Below, in pieces: positions 1 through 13,900 of a stretch of 64,000 bases of DNA; positions within the stretch are counted from its first letter, which is position 1; each line of letters opens with the position of its first letter. Under the pieces are notes generated by a model. That model was given only the letters and a program-made list of their open reading frames with translations. It ran no database searches and was not told where the DNA came from. A program made the translations under genes and the position numbers. This stretch comes from Conchocele bisecta (taxonomy: Eukaryota > Mollusca > Bivalvia > Lucinida > Thyasiridae), in assembly GCA_029237695.1 (NCBI GenBank), contig CM055273.1:56843968-56907967 (forward strand), in the 5' to 3' direction.

Positions 1-215
1 GTATTTCATTCGAATTGTCTCCAAGGAGACAATTCTAATGAAATACCAAAATGTGTTTTCATTTAGAAGGAAACTATTCAATAAGTGCGGTCTGCTGATG
101 TGTAAACAGTAGTGTGATTCTATTTTACACAATTAAAATTTTGAAATACCCAATTGCTTCAGAAATGATGGAGTGACAATACTCAATTACTAATTCCTTA
201 TTTGGAGCCCTGTAG
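1..215. mobile_element. MITE family A, copy cut by window edge
   Basis: The right end reads TTATTTGGAGCCCTG and the interior matches three fuller copies at 4959-5339, 5480-5868 and 9933-10325. The internal inverted repeat (GTATTTCATT...AATGAAATAC) is present. No coding capacity is seen. It is a nonautonomous DNA transposon with short GGCTCCAGATAA termini; the superfamily is not assigned. Confidence 0.6.
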
Positions 216-234
216 AAGCACGATAGGTGTTTCA

Positions 235-352
235 TTGATGGAATGGCGATTTGTGCAGATCCGGATCAGACTGTGCAGATGCACAAGCTGATCTGGATAG
301 ATCTACACAGGTCGCAAAAGCCATAAGCTCCATTTATCCAGTCAGTCACAGT
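235..352. mobile_element. MITE family E fragment (palindromic core)
   Basis: An inverted core of the type GATCCGGATCAGACTGTGCA / TGCACAAGCTGATCTGGAT lies beside a CCATTTATCCAGTCAGTCACA end. It is related to longer copies at 9245-9495 and 30033-30280. No coding potential. Confidence 0.5.
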
Positions 353-558
353 ATTTTTTTATAGCAACTTAGATATCAGGCATTTCTGGGAAACGCGTAG
401 GAATTCCGAAGATCGACAAGGAATTCCTACCGTTTTTCAGCAGTCTGATAAACTTGATGATAGAAGCCTTCTATTTACCAGGTAATGCTTTATGCGGTGA
501 ACTGAGCAAAGTATAATATTGTTTGCTTTGAAAGGAACAAGTTATTATTTATGTTGAG

Positions 559-632
559 TCATTACTCCGATGTAATTCTGTAATGTTGTTTCGTTGGTAG
601 ATCAACATTACAGAATTACATCGGAGTAATGA
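559..632. repeat. Perfect 30-bp hairpin
   Basis: Bases 559-588 are the exact reverse complement of 603-632, separated by a 14-nt spacer. A perfect stem implies recent origin or maintained pairing. It may be a snap-back duplication or a hairpin RNA precursor. Confidence 0.8.
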
Positions 633-1394
633 TAGTAGCAAAAATGACAAAAATTGTAGTTTTTAATCTGGATACACCAAAATACATTGTATCAGTGTGG
701 ATCCATGATTATCAAGTGGACATTTTGTCAATGTACACTTGTTAACTGATAACAAAGTAATAGGGCTTAAAACAGCCATTTGGACAAGGGGGTCCGCCCA
801 TTACAACTATTTTGGAAAAATTCACCTGCAAATACTGAATTGTGAATTTTTCATTCACATTTTACATGATATGATATTTTCAGAGACAATTTTACAATAT
901 GTCAAAAGACCTGCGTGAAGGCTGGTGATTATACATCAACTAGACATTATGTTTGTAAAACATGGATACCCTTGGCATACTTGACTGCAAAAAATGGTTA
1001 AGTGTTTCAGCGACCTTGTGACAGTAAAAACTAACTTGAGTTATTGCGTGGACAAGGATACAGAGTACGAAAATGGCCGCCAAGGGGAGATAAGTCATCG
1101 GTAATTATGTATACCGAATTTGGTTACGATCCATCAAGTAGAACTTAAGTTATTGCACGGACAAGAATACGGAATGCGAAAATAACAAGAGCTGTATGAG
1201 AACAGCATAGCTTGACTACGAGGGTTGTCGATGTACACATAGCTTGACAAAGAAGGTGGCTGCGGCCTGCATAAAAACCTTAACCAAGGTTGACTAAAAA
1301 CATTAACCAAGGGAAACTAGAAATGTGGCCTGTGGGCACACGAATACCCCCACTGGCAGCCAAAGAAAACGAGGCATTTTTGATTATCAGCCAT

Positions 1395-2865
1395 TTAGCC
1401 GAGCTTTAAGGTTTCAAACGCATCAAGTCTGTGACCTTGACCCTGGGCATAGTGTGATAATCCATGCATCGGTGTAGAAGATATAGAGCGGAAGGGAATT
1501 TCAATAGGTTTGACCTTTGACCTTCAACTATGACATGGACCTTGGACGTAGGTGCGTGGTTATTGATCGAGACACACCTTCTCATCCTGAGAAACATTTG
1601 TGCCAAGGCATTTGATAATCCATGCATCGGTGTAGAAGATATAGAGCGGAAGGGAATTTCAATAGGTTTGACCTTTGACCTTCAACTGTGACCTTGACCT
1701 TGGACATAGGTGCGTGGTTATTGATCGCGACACACCTTCTCATCATGAGAAACATTTGTGCCAAGCCATTTGATAATCCATGCATCGGTGTAGAAGATAT
1801 AGAGCGGTAAGGGAATTTCAATAGGTTTGACCTTTGACCTTCAACTGTGACCTTGGACGTAGGTGCGTGGTTAGCAATTTGATAATCCATGCATCAGTGT
1901 AGAAGATATAGAGCGGAAGGGAATTTCAATAGGTTTGACCTTTGACCTTCAACTGTGACCTTGACCTTGGACGTAGGTGCGTGGTTATTAATCGCGACAC
2001 ACCTTCTCATCATGAGAAACATTTTGCCAAGCCATTTGATTAATTCATGCATCGGTGTAAGATATAGAGCGGAAGGGAATTTCAATAGGTTTGACCGTTG
2101 ACCTTCAACAGTGACCTTGACCTTGGACGTAGGTGCGTGGTTATTGACCGCGACACACCTTCTCATCGTGAGAAACATTTGTGCCAAGCCATTTGGGAAT
2201 TTCAATATTTTTGACCTTTGACCTTCAACTGTGACCTTGGATGTAGGTGCGTGGTTATTGATCGCGACACACCTTCTCATCCTGAGAAACATTTGTGCCA
2301 AGGCATTTGATAATCCATGCATCGGTGTAGAAGATATAGAGCGGAAGGGAATTTCAATAGGTTTGACCTTTGACCTTCAACTGTGACCTTGACGTTGGAC
2401 GTAGTGCGTGGTTATTGATTGTGACACACCTTCTCATCATGAGAAACATTTGTGCCAAGCCATTTGATAATCCATGCATCGGTGTAGAAGATATAGAACG
2501 GAAGGGAATTTCAATAGGTTTGACCTTTGACCTTCAACTGTGACCTTGGACGTAGGTGCGTGGTTAGCAATTTGATAATCCATGCATCGGTGTAGAAGAT
2601 ATAGAGCAGAAGGGAATTTCAATAGGTTTGACCTTTGACCTTCAACTGTGACCTTGACCTTGGACGTAGATGCGTGGTTATTGATCGCGACACACATTCT
2701 CATCATGAGAAACTTTTGTGCCAAGCCATTTGATAATCCATGCATCGGTGTAGAAGATATAGAGCGGAAGGGAATTTCAATAGGTTTGACCTTTGACCTT
2801 CAACAGTGACCTTGACCTTGGACGTAGGTGCATGGTTTTCCAAGTATGGTTGTCTGTATGCACAA
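1395..2865. repeat. Tandem array 1, about 158-bp units with DR1-like motifs
   Basis: Ten units can be followed by the motif TGACCTTTGACCT (starts 1511, 1669, 1828, 1936, 2092 variant, 2212, 2363, 2521, 2629, 2787). Spacing is mostly 151-159 bp, with shortened units of about 108 and 120 bp. Each unit also holds a conserved block around CCATGCATCGGTGTAGAAG. Open frames across the array differ between units and are not genes. Confidence 0.9.
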
Positions 2866-4110
2866 TAGTATTCCATCTACAAGCTTGACTAAAAACCTTA
2901 ACTAAGGTTGAGTAAAAACCTTAACCAAGGGGAATTAAGTAAGTGATTTAAGGTTAAATGTAGGTCAAGGTCAAATATAGGTCAGGGGTTGTTGATGTAC
3001 ATCACTAGGAGATGAAGTTGTCCAAGTATGGTTGGTGTAGGGCCATGAGTATTCCATATACAAGCTTGATTAAAAACCTTAACCAAAGAGAATTAAGTAA
3101 GTAATTGAAGAGGAAATGTAGGTCAAGGTGAAATATAGATCAGGGGTTATTGATGTACATCACTATGAGAAAAGGTTGTCCAATTATGGTGTCTGTATGC
3201 ACAATAGTATTCCTTGTACAAGTTTGAGTAAAAAGCTTAACCAAGGTCGAGTAAAAACCTTAACCAAGGGGAATTAAGTAAGTAATTCAAGGTTAAATGT
3301 AGGTCAAGGTCAAATATAGGTCAGGGGTTGTTGATGTAGATCACTAGGAGATGAAGTTGTCCAAGTATGGTTGGTGTAGGGCCAGGAGTATTCCATCTAC
3401 AAGCTTGACTAAAAACGTTAACCAAGGGGAATTAAGTAATTCAAGAGGAAATGTAGGTGAAGGTCAAATATAGATCAGGGGTTGTTGATGTACATCACTA
3501 GGAGATGAAGTTGTCCAAGTATGGTGGGTGTAGGGCCAGTAGTATTCCATATAGAAGGTTGACTAAAAACCTTAACCAAAAGGAATTAAGTAAGTAATTG
3601 AAGAGGAAATGTAGGTCAAGGTCAAATATAGATCAGGGGTTATTGATGTACATACCTATGAGAAAAGGTTGTCGAAGTATGGTGTCTGGATCACAATAGT
3701 ATTCAATGTACAAGCTTGAAAAAAAACCTTAACCAAGGTTGACTAAAAACCTTAACCAAGGGGAATTAAGTAAGTAATTCAAGAGGAAATGTAGGTCAAG
3801 GTCAAATATAGATCAGGGGTTATTGATGTGCATCACTAGGAGATGAAGTTGTCCAAGTATGGTGGGTGTAGGGCCAGTAGTATTGCATATACAAACTTGA
3901 CTATAAAAACCTTAACCAAGGTTGACTAAAAACCTTAACCAAGGGGAATTAACCAAGTAATTCAAGAGGAAATGTAGGTGAAGGTCAAATATAGATCAGG
4001 GGTTATTGATGTACATCACTAGGAGATGAAGTTGTCCAAGTATGTTGGGTGTAGGGCCAGTAGTATTCCATATACAAGCTTGACTAAAAACCTTAACCAA
4101 GGCGTGACGG
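2866..4110. repeat. Tandem array 2, about 150-180-bp units with AGGTCA half-sites
   Basis: About seven units, each with TAGGTCAAGGTCAAATATAG or a close variant (near 2961, 3119, 3300, 3452, 3611, 3791, 3972) and the spacer motif CCTTAACCAAGG. Arrays 1 and 2 together are bracketed by copies of AATGGCCGCCAAGGGGAGAT near 1071 and 4166, so they may belong to one larger repeat. Confidence 0.85.
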
Positions 4111-4386
4111 TGACGCCGGGGTGACAACATAAGCTCTACTTATTCTTCGAATAGTCGAGCTAAATAATGGCCGCCAAGGGGAGATAAGTCCTCAATCTTT
4201 TTGAAAATCAATAGGCTTCTTCGACTTGCCTAACGGACATATAAAAAGGGGTGTTTTTGTTCTCAAAAATACAAAAATTACAACAAGCTGTGCCCACCCG
4301 CACAAGGTGAATACATAATACGCCCGTTTTTTCAAACGGGCATATACAAATAGGGACACAACAGAGCGGAATGAATGGAATTTACA

Positions 4387-4784
4387 GCTACCATTGTTCT
4401 CTTAGCCAGGGCCCTGTTGCTCAAAACCTCTGTTAGTTTAACAGACTGTTAAATCCTTAGCAATGCTAAGGATTTAACAGTCTGTTAAGCTAACAGAAGC
4501 TTTGAGAAACCGGGCCCAGATAACTACCCATTCATCAGCACGGACGGACAGAACCTCAAGAGCAACACAATGTGCCTCCCTTGCTACCATTGTTCGCTTA
4601 GCCAGGGCCCGGTTGCTCAAAACCTCTGTCAGCTTAACAGACTGTTAAATCCTTAGCAATGCTAAGGATTTAACAGTCTGTTAAGCTAACAGAAGCTTTG
4701 AGCCAACCGGGCCCAGATAACTACCCATTCATCAGCGGACGGACGGACAGAACCTCAAGAGCAACACAATGTGCCTCCCTTGCT
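4387..4784. mobile_element. Duplicated palindromic foldback element
   Basis: Two direct copies of about 196 bp each contain a long near-perfect palindrome (4409-4517 and 4605-4714). The palindromes are bounded by GGGCCC and centred on CCTTAGCAATGCTAAGG. The flanks, including CGGACGGACAGAACCTCAAG, are duplicated too. It is best read as a foldback MITE plus flank that was tandemly duplicated. Confidence 0.75.
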
Positions 4785-4832
4785 GTCGCATAGGGGGCAT
4801 GATAAAAACAATTTCACCACAAGTTTTCTTAC

Positions 4833-4922
4833 CGTTATAACAACATCCGGATGTACATTGGGAATCTCGGCGGAACACAAGTGACGATCCTCTTGTCTAG
4901 AGAAATCTCCCGTGTATAAAAC
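4833..4922 (-). CDS. CPSF3: CPSF3 coding exon 6
   Basis: 90 bp (30 codons) between acceptor TTGCAG and donor GTAAGA. It encodes [20 protein letters not shown] and then [10 protein letters not shown], with the motif-4 aspartate in TGDFS. The next expected exon (family ESTYGTH region) is not found in 1-4832, so it must lie off the left edge. Confidence 0.94.
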
Positions 4923-7900
4923 CTGCAACGCACGGAACATCGTTTTTATACTATACAGAGGTCCAGATAAGCTGCGTATTTGTTTAAATACCCAATTAAA
5001 ATTAACAAAAACCATATTGAAATCAGAAGTAGTGAGTATCAAAAAGCAATTACAATTTTGTGGTACATTTATCATGCTGCAGAAAACAATAAACAGACCA
5101 CAAATATAGCATATTTGTTCTTATTTTCCATGAAAACACATCTTGGTATTTCATTAGAATTCTAATGAAATGCCAAGACTTGTTTTCATTTCGCAGCAAA
5201 CTATTCAATAATTGCTGTCTGTTGATGTGTAAACAGTAGTGTGATATTATTTTACACAATTAATATTTTTAAATACCCGATTGCTTCAAAAATGCTGGAG
5301 TGACAATACTCAATTATTAATTCCTTATCTGGAGCCCTGCCATATAAGTGAAAAATGTGGTCTATACTATATGAATAAAATCATACTACTACATTGTGTG
5401 TAAGAAAAGAAAAATGTTTCCTTTGTTGTCATTTCAGTATAAGGAAATGGAGATAAATATGTGGCGAGAAATGAGAATCAGGGCTCCAGATAAGGAATTA
5501 GTAATTGAGTATTTTCACTCCATCATATCTGAATCAATTGGGTATTTCAATATTTTAATTGGGTAAAATCAAATCACACTACTGTTTACACATGAACAGA
5601 TAGCAATTATTGAATAGTTTGCTTCGAAATGAAAACATGTCTTGGCATTCATTAGAATTGTCTCCTTCTAATGAAATACCAAGATGTGTTTTCATGGAAA
5701 ATAAGAAAAATATGCTATAGTTGTGGTCTGTTTATTTGTTTCTGTAGCATGATAAAGGTACCACAAATTTTGTATTGCTTTTTGATACTTGCTACTTCTG
5801 ATTTCAATTGGGTTTTTGGCAATTTTAATTGGGTATTTACGCAAATACGCAGCTTATCTGGAGCTCTGGAGAATGCAAGTCAACACGACCCTGTTCCGGA
5901 ATGACTAGATGGTCACGGCCCGCCAAGAATTTGGTAGTATACTGAAAAACCTTACCAAATACTTTAATCCGGATGTGCCGACAACATTAAGGTGTCCGCA
6001 AGCTGGCGTGACAAAAATAGTCCATATAGTGTTTAGATACAAAATGTATCGCCACACATGTGTATATTTTTTCGAAAGCTGATAACAGACATGTGGGATG
6101 AATTTTAAATTTTCTAAACACAATGCTTGTATTCTATATATATGTCAGGTTACTATAATACCTACATTAGTTTGTTTGTTTACTGGTGTTTAACGGCCTA
6201 TCAACAGCTAAGGTCATGTAATGACGGGCAAACGGGTTCGATCCTGCAAATTAACCTGTTGCATTGGGGGAAAATCCCAAAAATCAGAACGGAATATTTA
6301 CATCGAGAAAAAATATATTCAGCCCTGAAATTAGAATAACCTGACCTGGTGCCAGGTCCATACCACACCAAGTCACTTGGCCCCTTCCCCTAAAATAGGA
6401 TGACGTATAATCGTAATACTCACATAAGGGGTATAACCAGATTCAATTATCACATACAAAATGCCAAAGACATATGTGAGGGCCAAACCAGGTCTCCAGT
6501 CGGGATGCCGGTGAGGATGAACCCTGATTGTTAAATTACCCATCGCATGCTCCCACCTGCCACTCACACCTAGTCCTACATTCATTGATAGGAATTGGAC
6601 TTAAATTACTCCCTGAAAATGACCAGAAAAATCCTGAAATTGGTAGATTTCCTTTATTGTATATAAAACAAGATGGAGCAGGCCCGCATGTCACTTTGAT
6701 AAAAAACTTTAATGAAAACCTTTAACCAGACGCACATATGGATGGACGTACGTACGCACGCCAATGTGCCGACTATATTATCACGCTGTCCGCAAGCGGG
6801 CGCGACAAAAAATCCTGAATATCAATGAAAACACCGTTACCTTGACTCCGGCAATTTCAATCATGAACATGGCGGCACCGAGCACATGGCCGGCGGTGTA
6901 GCACCAGAACTTGACCCCACCCACGTCCACCTCCTGGTGGAAGTTGATCGTCTCGATCTTGTCCATGCTGTTCTCGATGTCCTTGTCTGTGTACAGCATA
7001 TCGTCCGTGCCGATGTTACTGCAAATTTATTCTCATATTAACCCTTCCACCCATAAGTAGCTGGAATGGATTTTCATATGTTAACTCCGCAACCAATCCA
7101 ATCATCACAAAATGATAGTCAGACTAGTCCATTTATGAAAAGGTGGTACAACAATATGAAAATTACTTGCAAAAAGTGCAGATCCTGATGAGACGGCTCG
7201 TCACGAGCCGGCTCATCTGGATCTACACTGTTTGCCTAGTCCACTATACAGGTATGTGGTGTTGGTGTTGAAAGGGTTAACAGTTTCTTTAGCAGTGATC
7301 CCATATAGATTACCGGATAGATGACATTTACAGACTATCATAATTTTGCACTTACGAACATTTTAGTCGTAGGAAGTTTAGTGAAACGGCCCCCTGGTGT
7401 TCTAACCACGCAACGCATGTGTGTTGGCAAGTTGGATACACCACAAACGAATGCCAGGTTGACTTGCCTTTCTGACTTAGTTAAATATGTGTACATCAGT
7501 CAATCAAAGTACTGAATGTACTGCCACCAGAGCATGAAATAAAGAACGGACATATAGCACGTGACGTTGACCTACATTTTCTACTTAAATGATTTAGAAA
7601 TTGTAACCATTTTCTGCCTTAAATTATTTCCTAAGCCACTATAATACCATTATTTGGCAACATTTAACTAAGCTATATTGTCTTGTTTCTTGTATATTCT
7701 TGTGAATATATTCAGATATTGTTTACATTCTAGAGATAACCTCGTCTTTCAACTTTCAGCAGAACTATGATCTAATGTATGTTACGGTAAACGACTTTGT
7801 TCTAATTTTAGACTACAGCCTGTTGCAAAATTGTTACAACTGACAGGCGTTCTTCATTCCAATTTTCACTAATTATTAAACTTAAATACTCATTTATTAC

Positions 7901-10900
7901 GACGAATAGTAAATATAGCAGCTCTAGCGATTATGTTTTGCAAAAAAATCTGTCGACTTTGACAGGAATAATTTAGATATGTAAGAATACACCACGTGTT
8001 GAAGACGTTTTGTCTTGATTTGGACAGTGATCATCCTATAACCAGAGTCAATGCTCTGGTAAAAACGGTTTGGGATGTAGACCATTGATACAGAAAATAC
8101 CTGACTAGTGTCATTAAAAGTAATACGGCCTTGTTGCGTCATATAGACGTCATACAGACGCAACAAGGCCGTATTATTTTTAATGACATTAACATACATT
8201 TGCTGTCACAGTCACAGCTATATACATGCATACCTGACTTTGACGTAATCTGAGAGCAGCCATCTGTATATAGCCTTGGAGGCGTGGGTCATGAAGCAAC
8301 GACCTTTGAACCCGGTTTTCTCCAGGAAGTATGGCAGACCCCCACAGTGGTCAAGGTGGAAGCTAAAAATAGCGAAAACAAGAAATCTGTAACACTGAAG
8401 GATGCACCTCTCAAGAACTTCTAAGTCAGGGATTCCTCTGGCGATCGCCACTTTCGCAATTGGCGATAAAAATAAAAAATTGCCAATAAAAAATTACAAT
8501 TTTGGAAAAAAAAAAAAATGATTTGTTTTTGTTTTGTTGTTTTTTTGAAGTGGCGATTTTTTTATTTTCCCCAGCGGAATCCCTGCTAAGTCATTTGACA
8601 TTGACCTTCAGCACAGGGGCGGCATTGGTGGCTACAGAAAGAAATTATGGATAATGATTTATAAGTACATGATGTTTCAAGTCAATCTAACTTACGGTAA
8701 CAAAGATAGTAGGTATCCGAAACTTAACGCAAATCTATCAGATGGATAGACACACGGACAGAGTAGCGACTACTGTACATCTACATTGAGAAGACTGTTT
8801 CAAATGAGTGGTAACAATATATACTTTCATTGAGAAGTAAAGAAAGTGAAAGGGTTTAAAGTCGCAGCAACATACAGAGACGGGACCACAGTTTAAAATC
8901 TCATCCGACAGACCAGTGGGATGGAAATAAAGTATTTTTGATGCCTAAGGCGAGGTTTGAACCCGCAACTTCCAGATTGGAAGTCAGGTGTTCTAACCCT
9001 TAGGCAACAACCCATCCCTGAGAAGTAAAGAAAGAAAAAATCAATACCTTTTGATACCTGTGAATAGGAATCCAACATGAATTGTTTAAGGTCCAGGTAT
9101 TCAGATGACGGTCTGTCATGTTTACATGCACTTACTGGCTCACTAGTATCAGGTCAATTTCTTCAATGTCCACCAGATCGAGGAAGGGAAGCGAGGAAAA
9201 CCCATTCAGGCCGGGATGTATCCCACAATCCAACTGGAACACAAATCGTGCCAATATGTGGTTATGACTGGAGAAATATGGCTTATGGGTTTTGTGACCA
9301 GCGTAGATCCAGATCAGCCTGTGCATGTGCACAGTCTGATCAGGATCTGCCCTGTTCACCATTCCATCAATGAAACACCCGTCATGGTTCTAACAAGCAA
9401 TATAAATCATCAGCTGGCTACAGTAATGTGCTATTTGATCAGGAGCTACACTGGTCACAAATGACGTAAGCCCCATTTCTCCTGTCACAGCCGCATGAAA
9501 CACTATGGCAAACACGGGCTTGTTAAACAGACTAGTGCAGCCTCAGACTGGCCTGCTTGATAGTGCAGTCTGATCAGGGCCAACAATGTTAGCCATTGAC
9601 TTTGGGAACCATTTCTAAAAGAAAACAAAAAAGAAAGTGAACAGGTTTAACGTCCCAGCAACAGCTAGGGTCATATAGAGACGGGACCACAGTTTAAAGT
9701 ATCATCCAAGAGACCAGCGGGATGGAAATACTATGAAAGTATTTCTGATGCCCTAGACGAGGTTTGAACCCACAACCTTGGAAGTCAGCTGTTCTAACCC
9801 GTAAGCCACCATCCATCCCTGGTAGCCCGGTACGTTACCATGATCTTCTTGCCCTTGAATTCCAGCATAATACATGATCTTCCCACCTCCTGGCCAGCAC
9901 CACTGAAAGAAACAAAAAAACATACAGATACTAGCTCCAGATAAGGAATTAGTAAATGAGTATTGTCACTCCATCATTTCTGAGGCAATTGGGTACCGGT
10001 ATTTCAAAATTTTAATTGGGTAAAATAAAATAACACTACTGTTTACACATCAACAGACCGCAATTATTGAATAGTTTGCTCCAAAATAAAAACATGTCTT
10101 GGTATTTCATTAATAGACAATGCTAATGAAATACCAAGATGTGTTTTCATGGAAAATAAGAAAAATATGCTATATTTGTGGTCTGTTTATTGTTTTCTGC
10201 AGCATGATAAAGGTACCACAAAATGTTTATTGCTTTTTGATACTCACTACTTCTGATTTCAATTGGGTTTTTGGCAATTTTAATTGGGTATTTAAGCAAA
10301 TACGCAGTTTATCTGGAGCCCTGCAGACACATGTGTGTAGCCAGCCACCCGGTAATCAACGGCACTCGGTTTTCGTTTCAAGAGCAGTTTTAACTATTTT
10401 GAAAGACTGAAATTCGCACAAAACCTTTAGTATTTATAAAGTAAGTTATTCATAGAAGGAAAATAATGTCCTCAGTTATGTCCTAAATATGTGTTTTATC
10501 ATCGAATCGTGGACTGCTTAACCCTTTCAACACCACAGGCCTGTATAGTGGTATTGGCAAATAGTGTAGATCCAGATGAGCCGGCTTGTGACGAGCCGTC
10601 TCATCAGGATCTACACTTTTTGCGATAATTTTCACATTTTTCAGAACACAAGAATTCCGCCACGGAAGCAGTGTCGCGCCTGCCGAGGCATACGACCATA
10701 ACATGATCATGGGCATGTGCTAAAGAAAGCATCACATAAACCGTCAGAGAAGTGCATGCTTAAAACACGAACAAGGTCTGTATGTTTGCCATTTCCATCA
10801 AAGTTAGGATGAATGAAGATTTTTTTGTGCTCTGATACCTACCAATCTGAATAGCATGTTTTAAAATGCAATGGTTTCTAATTATGCGTACACAGTGTTG

Positions 10901-13900
10901 TGCCTAGAGCGAGCCCGGGGGACATTTTCCAACCTAAAATTGCCCATGTCCCTTAAAATTCCAAAATATCCCCATTATCTTAATACAAAAAGGGACAAAA
11001 TCTTAAATTGTCCGTCTGAAAGTGAGACCTACATGTAAGCACAACACTGCGCACCTAAGGCTTTCCAAACAACTTTAAATGTCATTACCATGCCTATATT
11101 CAGTTCAAATTCCCTGAACATTCTAGGCAGTTCAAAAAGTCTGTACAGGTTAAATGTCATAACATTCTGTCATCATTAAATGACGTATATTGTGTGATGT
11201 ATGAATTATGATGTCACATCAGTTTTTTCAACACATCCCATTTTTTTGGATAATGCTGCACATCTAGTACTCGTAGTGTAAACACAAGAATTCCGCGGAA
11301 TCAAATGTCTCACTTTTTGTAGACTAGATGGCCGTGGCCTGCATGTCGCGCCTTGGGGCGAGGCATGGACACTAAAAAATGCCGACGATATCGCGCTTTC
11401 CGCAAGCGGGTGCGACAATGATGATAAACACCCATGTGAAGTATCAAGGTAATGGGTGAAGCAGTTGCAGAGATATAGTACACGAAAAAACTATAACAAA
11501 TAAATTCAAAGTAATTTGACCTTGACAATGATCACAGGGGCCGCACGGTTGGTGGTTAGAATGAAAATATGGACGATGATAAACACCCATGTGAAGTTTC
11601 AAGGTAATGGGCGAAGCAGTTGCAGAGATATAGTATAACGAAAAAGTTTTAACAAAAAAATTTAACCAGACATACGTTAAAAAGTTAACGTTGAAAATGG
11701 CTAAGTCAATTAAGTAGAAATAATAGGTGAAGGTAAAAAAATGGTCACATGTTGGATAGTTGTGTGTGGTAGGCACCCCTTGGTTATGAAGCTGTGAAAG
11801 TTTGGTGGTCCTAGGTGGTACAGTACCAAAGAAATGGACTTAAACACGAAAACGTAACATTGTAAACGCGAAAACTTAACATTGGAAATGGCTAAGTCGA
11901 CTGCGCGGAAAAAATGGGTCAAGTTAAACAAGAGGCCCAAATGGGCCTGTATCGCTCACCTAAAAGCCTCCATAGTGGTCATCTTGATTTCACAAAGACT
12001 CTTCACTTACAACTTCAAATGTTCCACAGAATTTGTTGGTACCTTCTGATCTAACATATATTGCGAATGTGCATGTGATTTACTGCTATACCTTCGATTG
12101 ATATATAAAATGACCATATTCGGTCAAAAATAAAAATTTGACCCCTATTTGACCCCTCGGGCCATGACCATTTTTGACCCAGAGGCCACCATATGAACAA
12201 ATCTGAATCAGCGTTAACTATCCATCATTCATACAAAGTTTCGTCGAAATCGGCCTGGCGGTTTGTGAGAAGATTTTTTTGACAATTTGACCTACTTTTC
12301 AACGTGGACATCTTGGATTTGGTGATGACCTCCATTTTAACAAAAATGGACAGGCTTCACACAGACCATTACAGTTAAGTTTTGCCAATATCGCCAAGCA
12401 TTCACAATTTAAACAAAAATGGACACAGCTTCACCCACAGACCATTTACAGTTAAGTTTGGCCAATATCGGCCAAGCAGTTCACAGAAGAAAATACGTTT
12501 GAAATATCTTTAGTAAAAGAACAACTTTTTTACCTTTCGGTGGCCATCTTGGATGACAAAATCATCTGATTTAGACAAAAAAAAAAAAATGCTCCAGAGT
12601 GATAGACTAGTCGATACCTTCGATTGATATATTATATAACCATATTCGGGCAAAAATATAATTTGACCCCTAGTTGACCCCTCGGCGCCACGCCCATTTT
12701 TGACCCAGAGGCCACCATATGAACAAATCTGAAACAGCGTTAACTATCAATCATTCACACCAAGTTTCGTCGAAATCGGCCTGGAGGTTTGTGAGAGAAG
12801 ATTTTTTGACAATTTGACCTAATTTTCAACGGCGGACATCTTGGATTTGGTTGATGACCTCCATTTTATTTTAAACAAAAAATGGACAGGCTCCACCCAC
12901 AGACCATTACAGTTAAGTTTTGGCCAATATCGGGCCAAGCAGTTCACAAGAAGAATACGTTTGAAATCTTTAGTAAAAGAACAACTTTTTTACCTTTTGG
13001 TGGCCATCTTGAATGACAAAATCATCTGATTTATTTGACAAAAAAATGGTCCAGAGTGATCAACTAGTCGATACCTTCGATTTGTATATTATATGACCAT
13101 ATTCGGGCAAAAAATATAATTTGACCCCTAGTTGAACCCCTCGGGCCACGCCCATTTTTGACCCAGGGGCCACCATATGAAACAAATCTGAAACAGCGCT
13201 AACTATCGTCATCATTCATACCCAGTATCGTCGAAATCGGCCTGGCGGTTCGTGAGAAGAAGATTTTTTAAGAATTTGACCTACTTCTCAACGGCGGCCA
13301 TCTGGATTTGGTGATGACCTCCATTTTAACAAAAATGAACAGGCTTCAACCACAGACCATTACAGTTAAGTTTGGCCAATATCGGCCAAGCAGTTTACAA
13401 AGAAGAAGACGTTTGAAATCTTTAGTAAAAGAATGACCATTTGAACTATCGGTGGCCATCTTGGATGACGTAATCATATGATTTAGACAAAAAATGTTCC
13501 AGAGTGATTGTCTCGTCGATACCTTTGATTTGATATATTACATGACTATATTCGGTTAAAAATAAAATTTGACCCCTATTTGACCCCTCGGGCGACGCCC
13601 ATTTTTGACCCAAAGAAATAGACTCAAACACGAAAACTTAACATTGATTGTGGACGCCGCCCGCCCGCCCTTCGCCAATCCAATAGCCTGGATTTTTTTG
13701 TCAAAAAACCTGGATAAAAATTGAAAAAGAATTTGAAGAAAAAGAACAAGAAACGAGGCAAAGCCACGAAGGCTAGGTTTTTTCCAAGCATAGACACTTG
13801 GATAACATAATTATACCCACTTTTTGTAGACTAGATGGCTGTGGTCTGCATGTCGCGCCTTGGGGCGAAGCATGGACACTAAAAAAAGAGATATAGTAGA

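Noticed and set aside
1406..2745. Several minus-strand open frames with recurring NNHAPTSKVKVTVEGQRSNL
   Set aside because: They are translations of the tandem unit; frames break at shortened units and there is no independent coding evidence.
1395..4110. Regular repeats considered as a CRISPR array
   Set aside because: Repeat units are long and continuous with no short identical repeats separated by unique spacers, and the setting is animal DNA.
4319..4346. CGCCCG-T-run-CGGGC hairpin as a bacterial-type terminator
   Set aside because: The setting is eukaryotic with no gene ending there.
8900..9823. tRNA-like A and B boxes as real tRNA genes
   Set aside because: No complete cloverleaf or acceptor stem; both copies continue into a SINE body.
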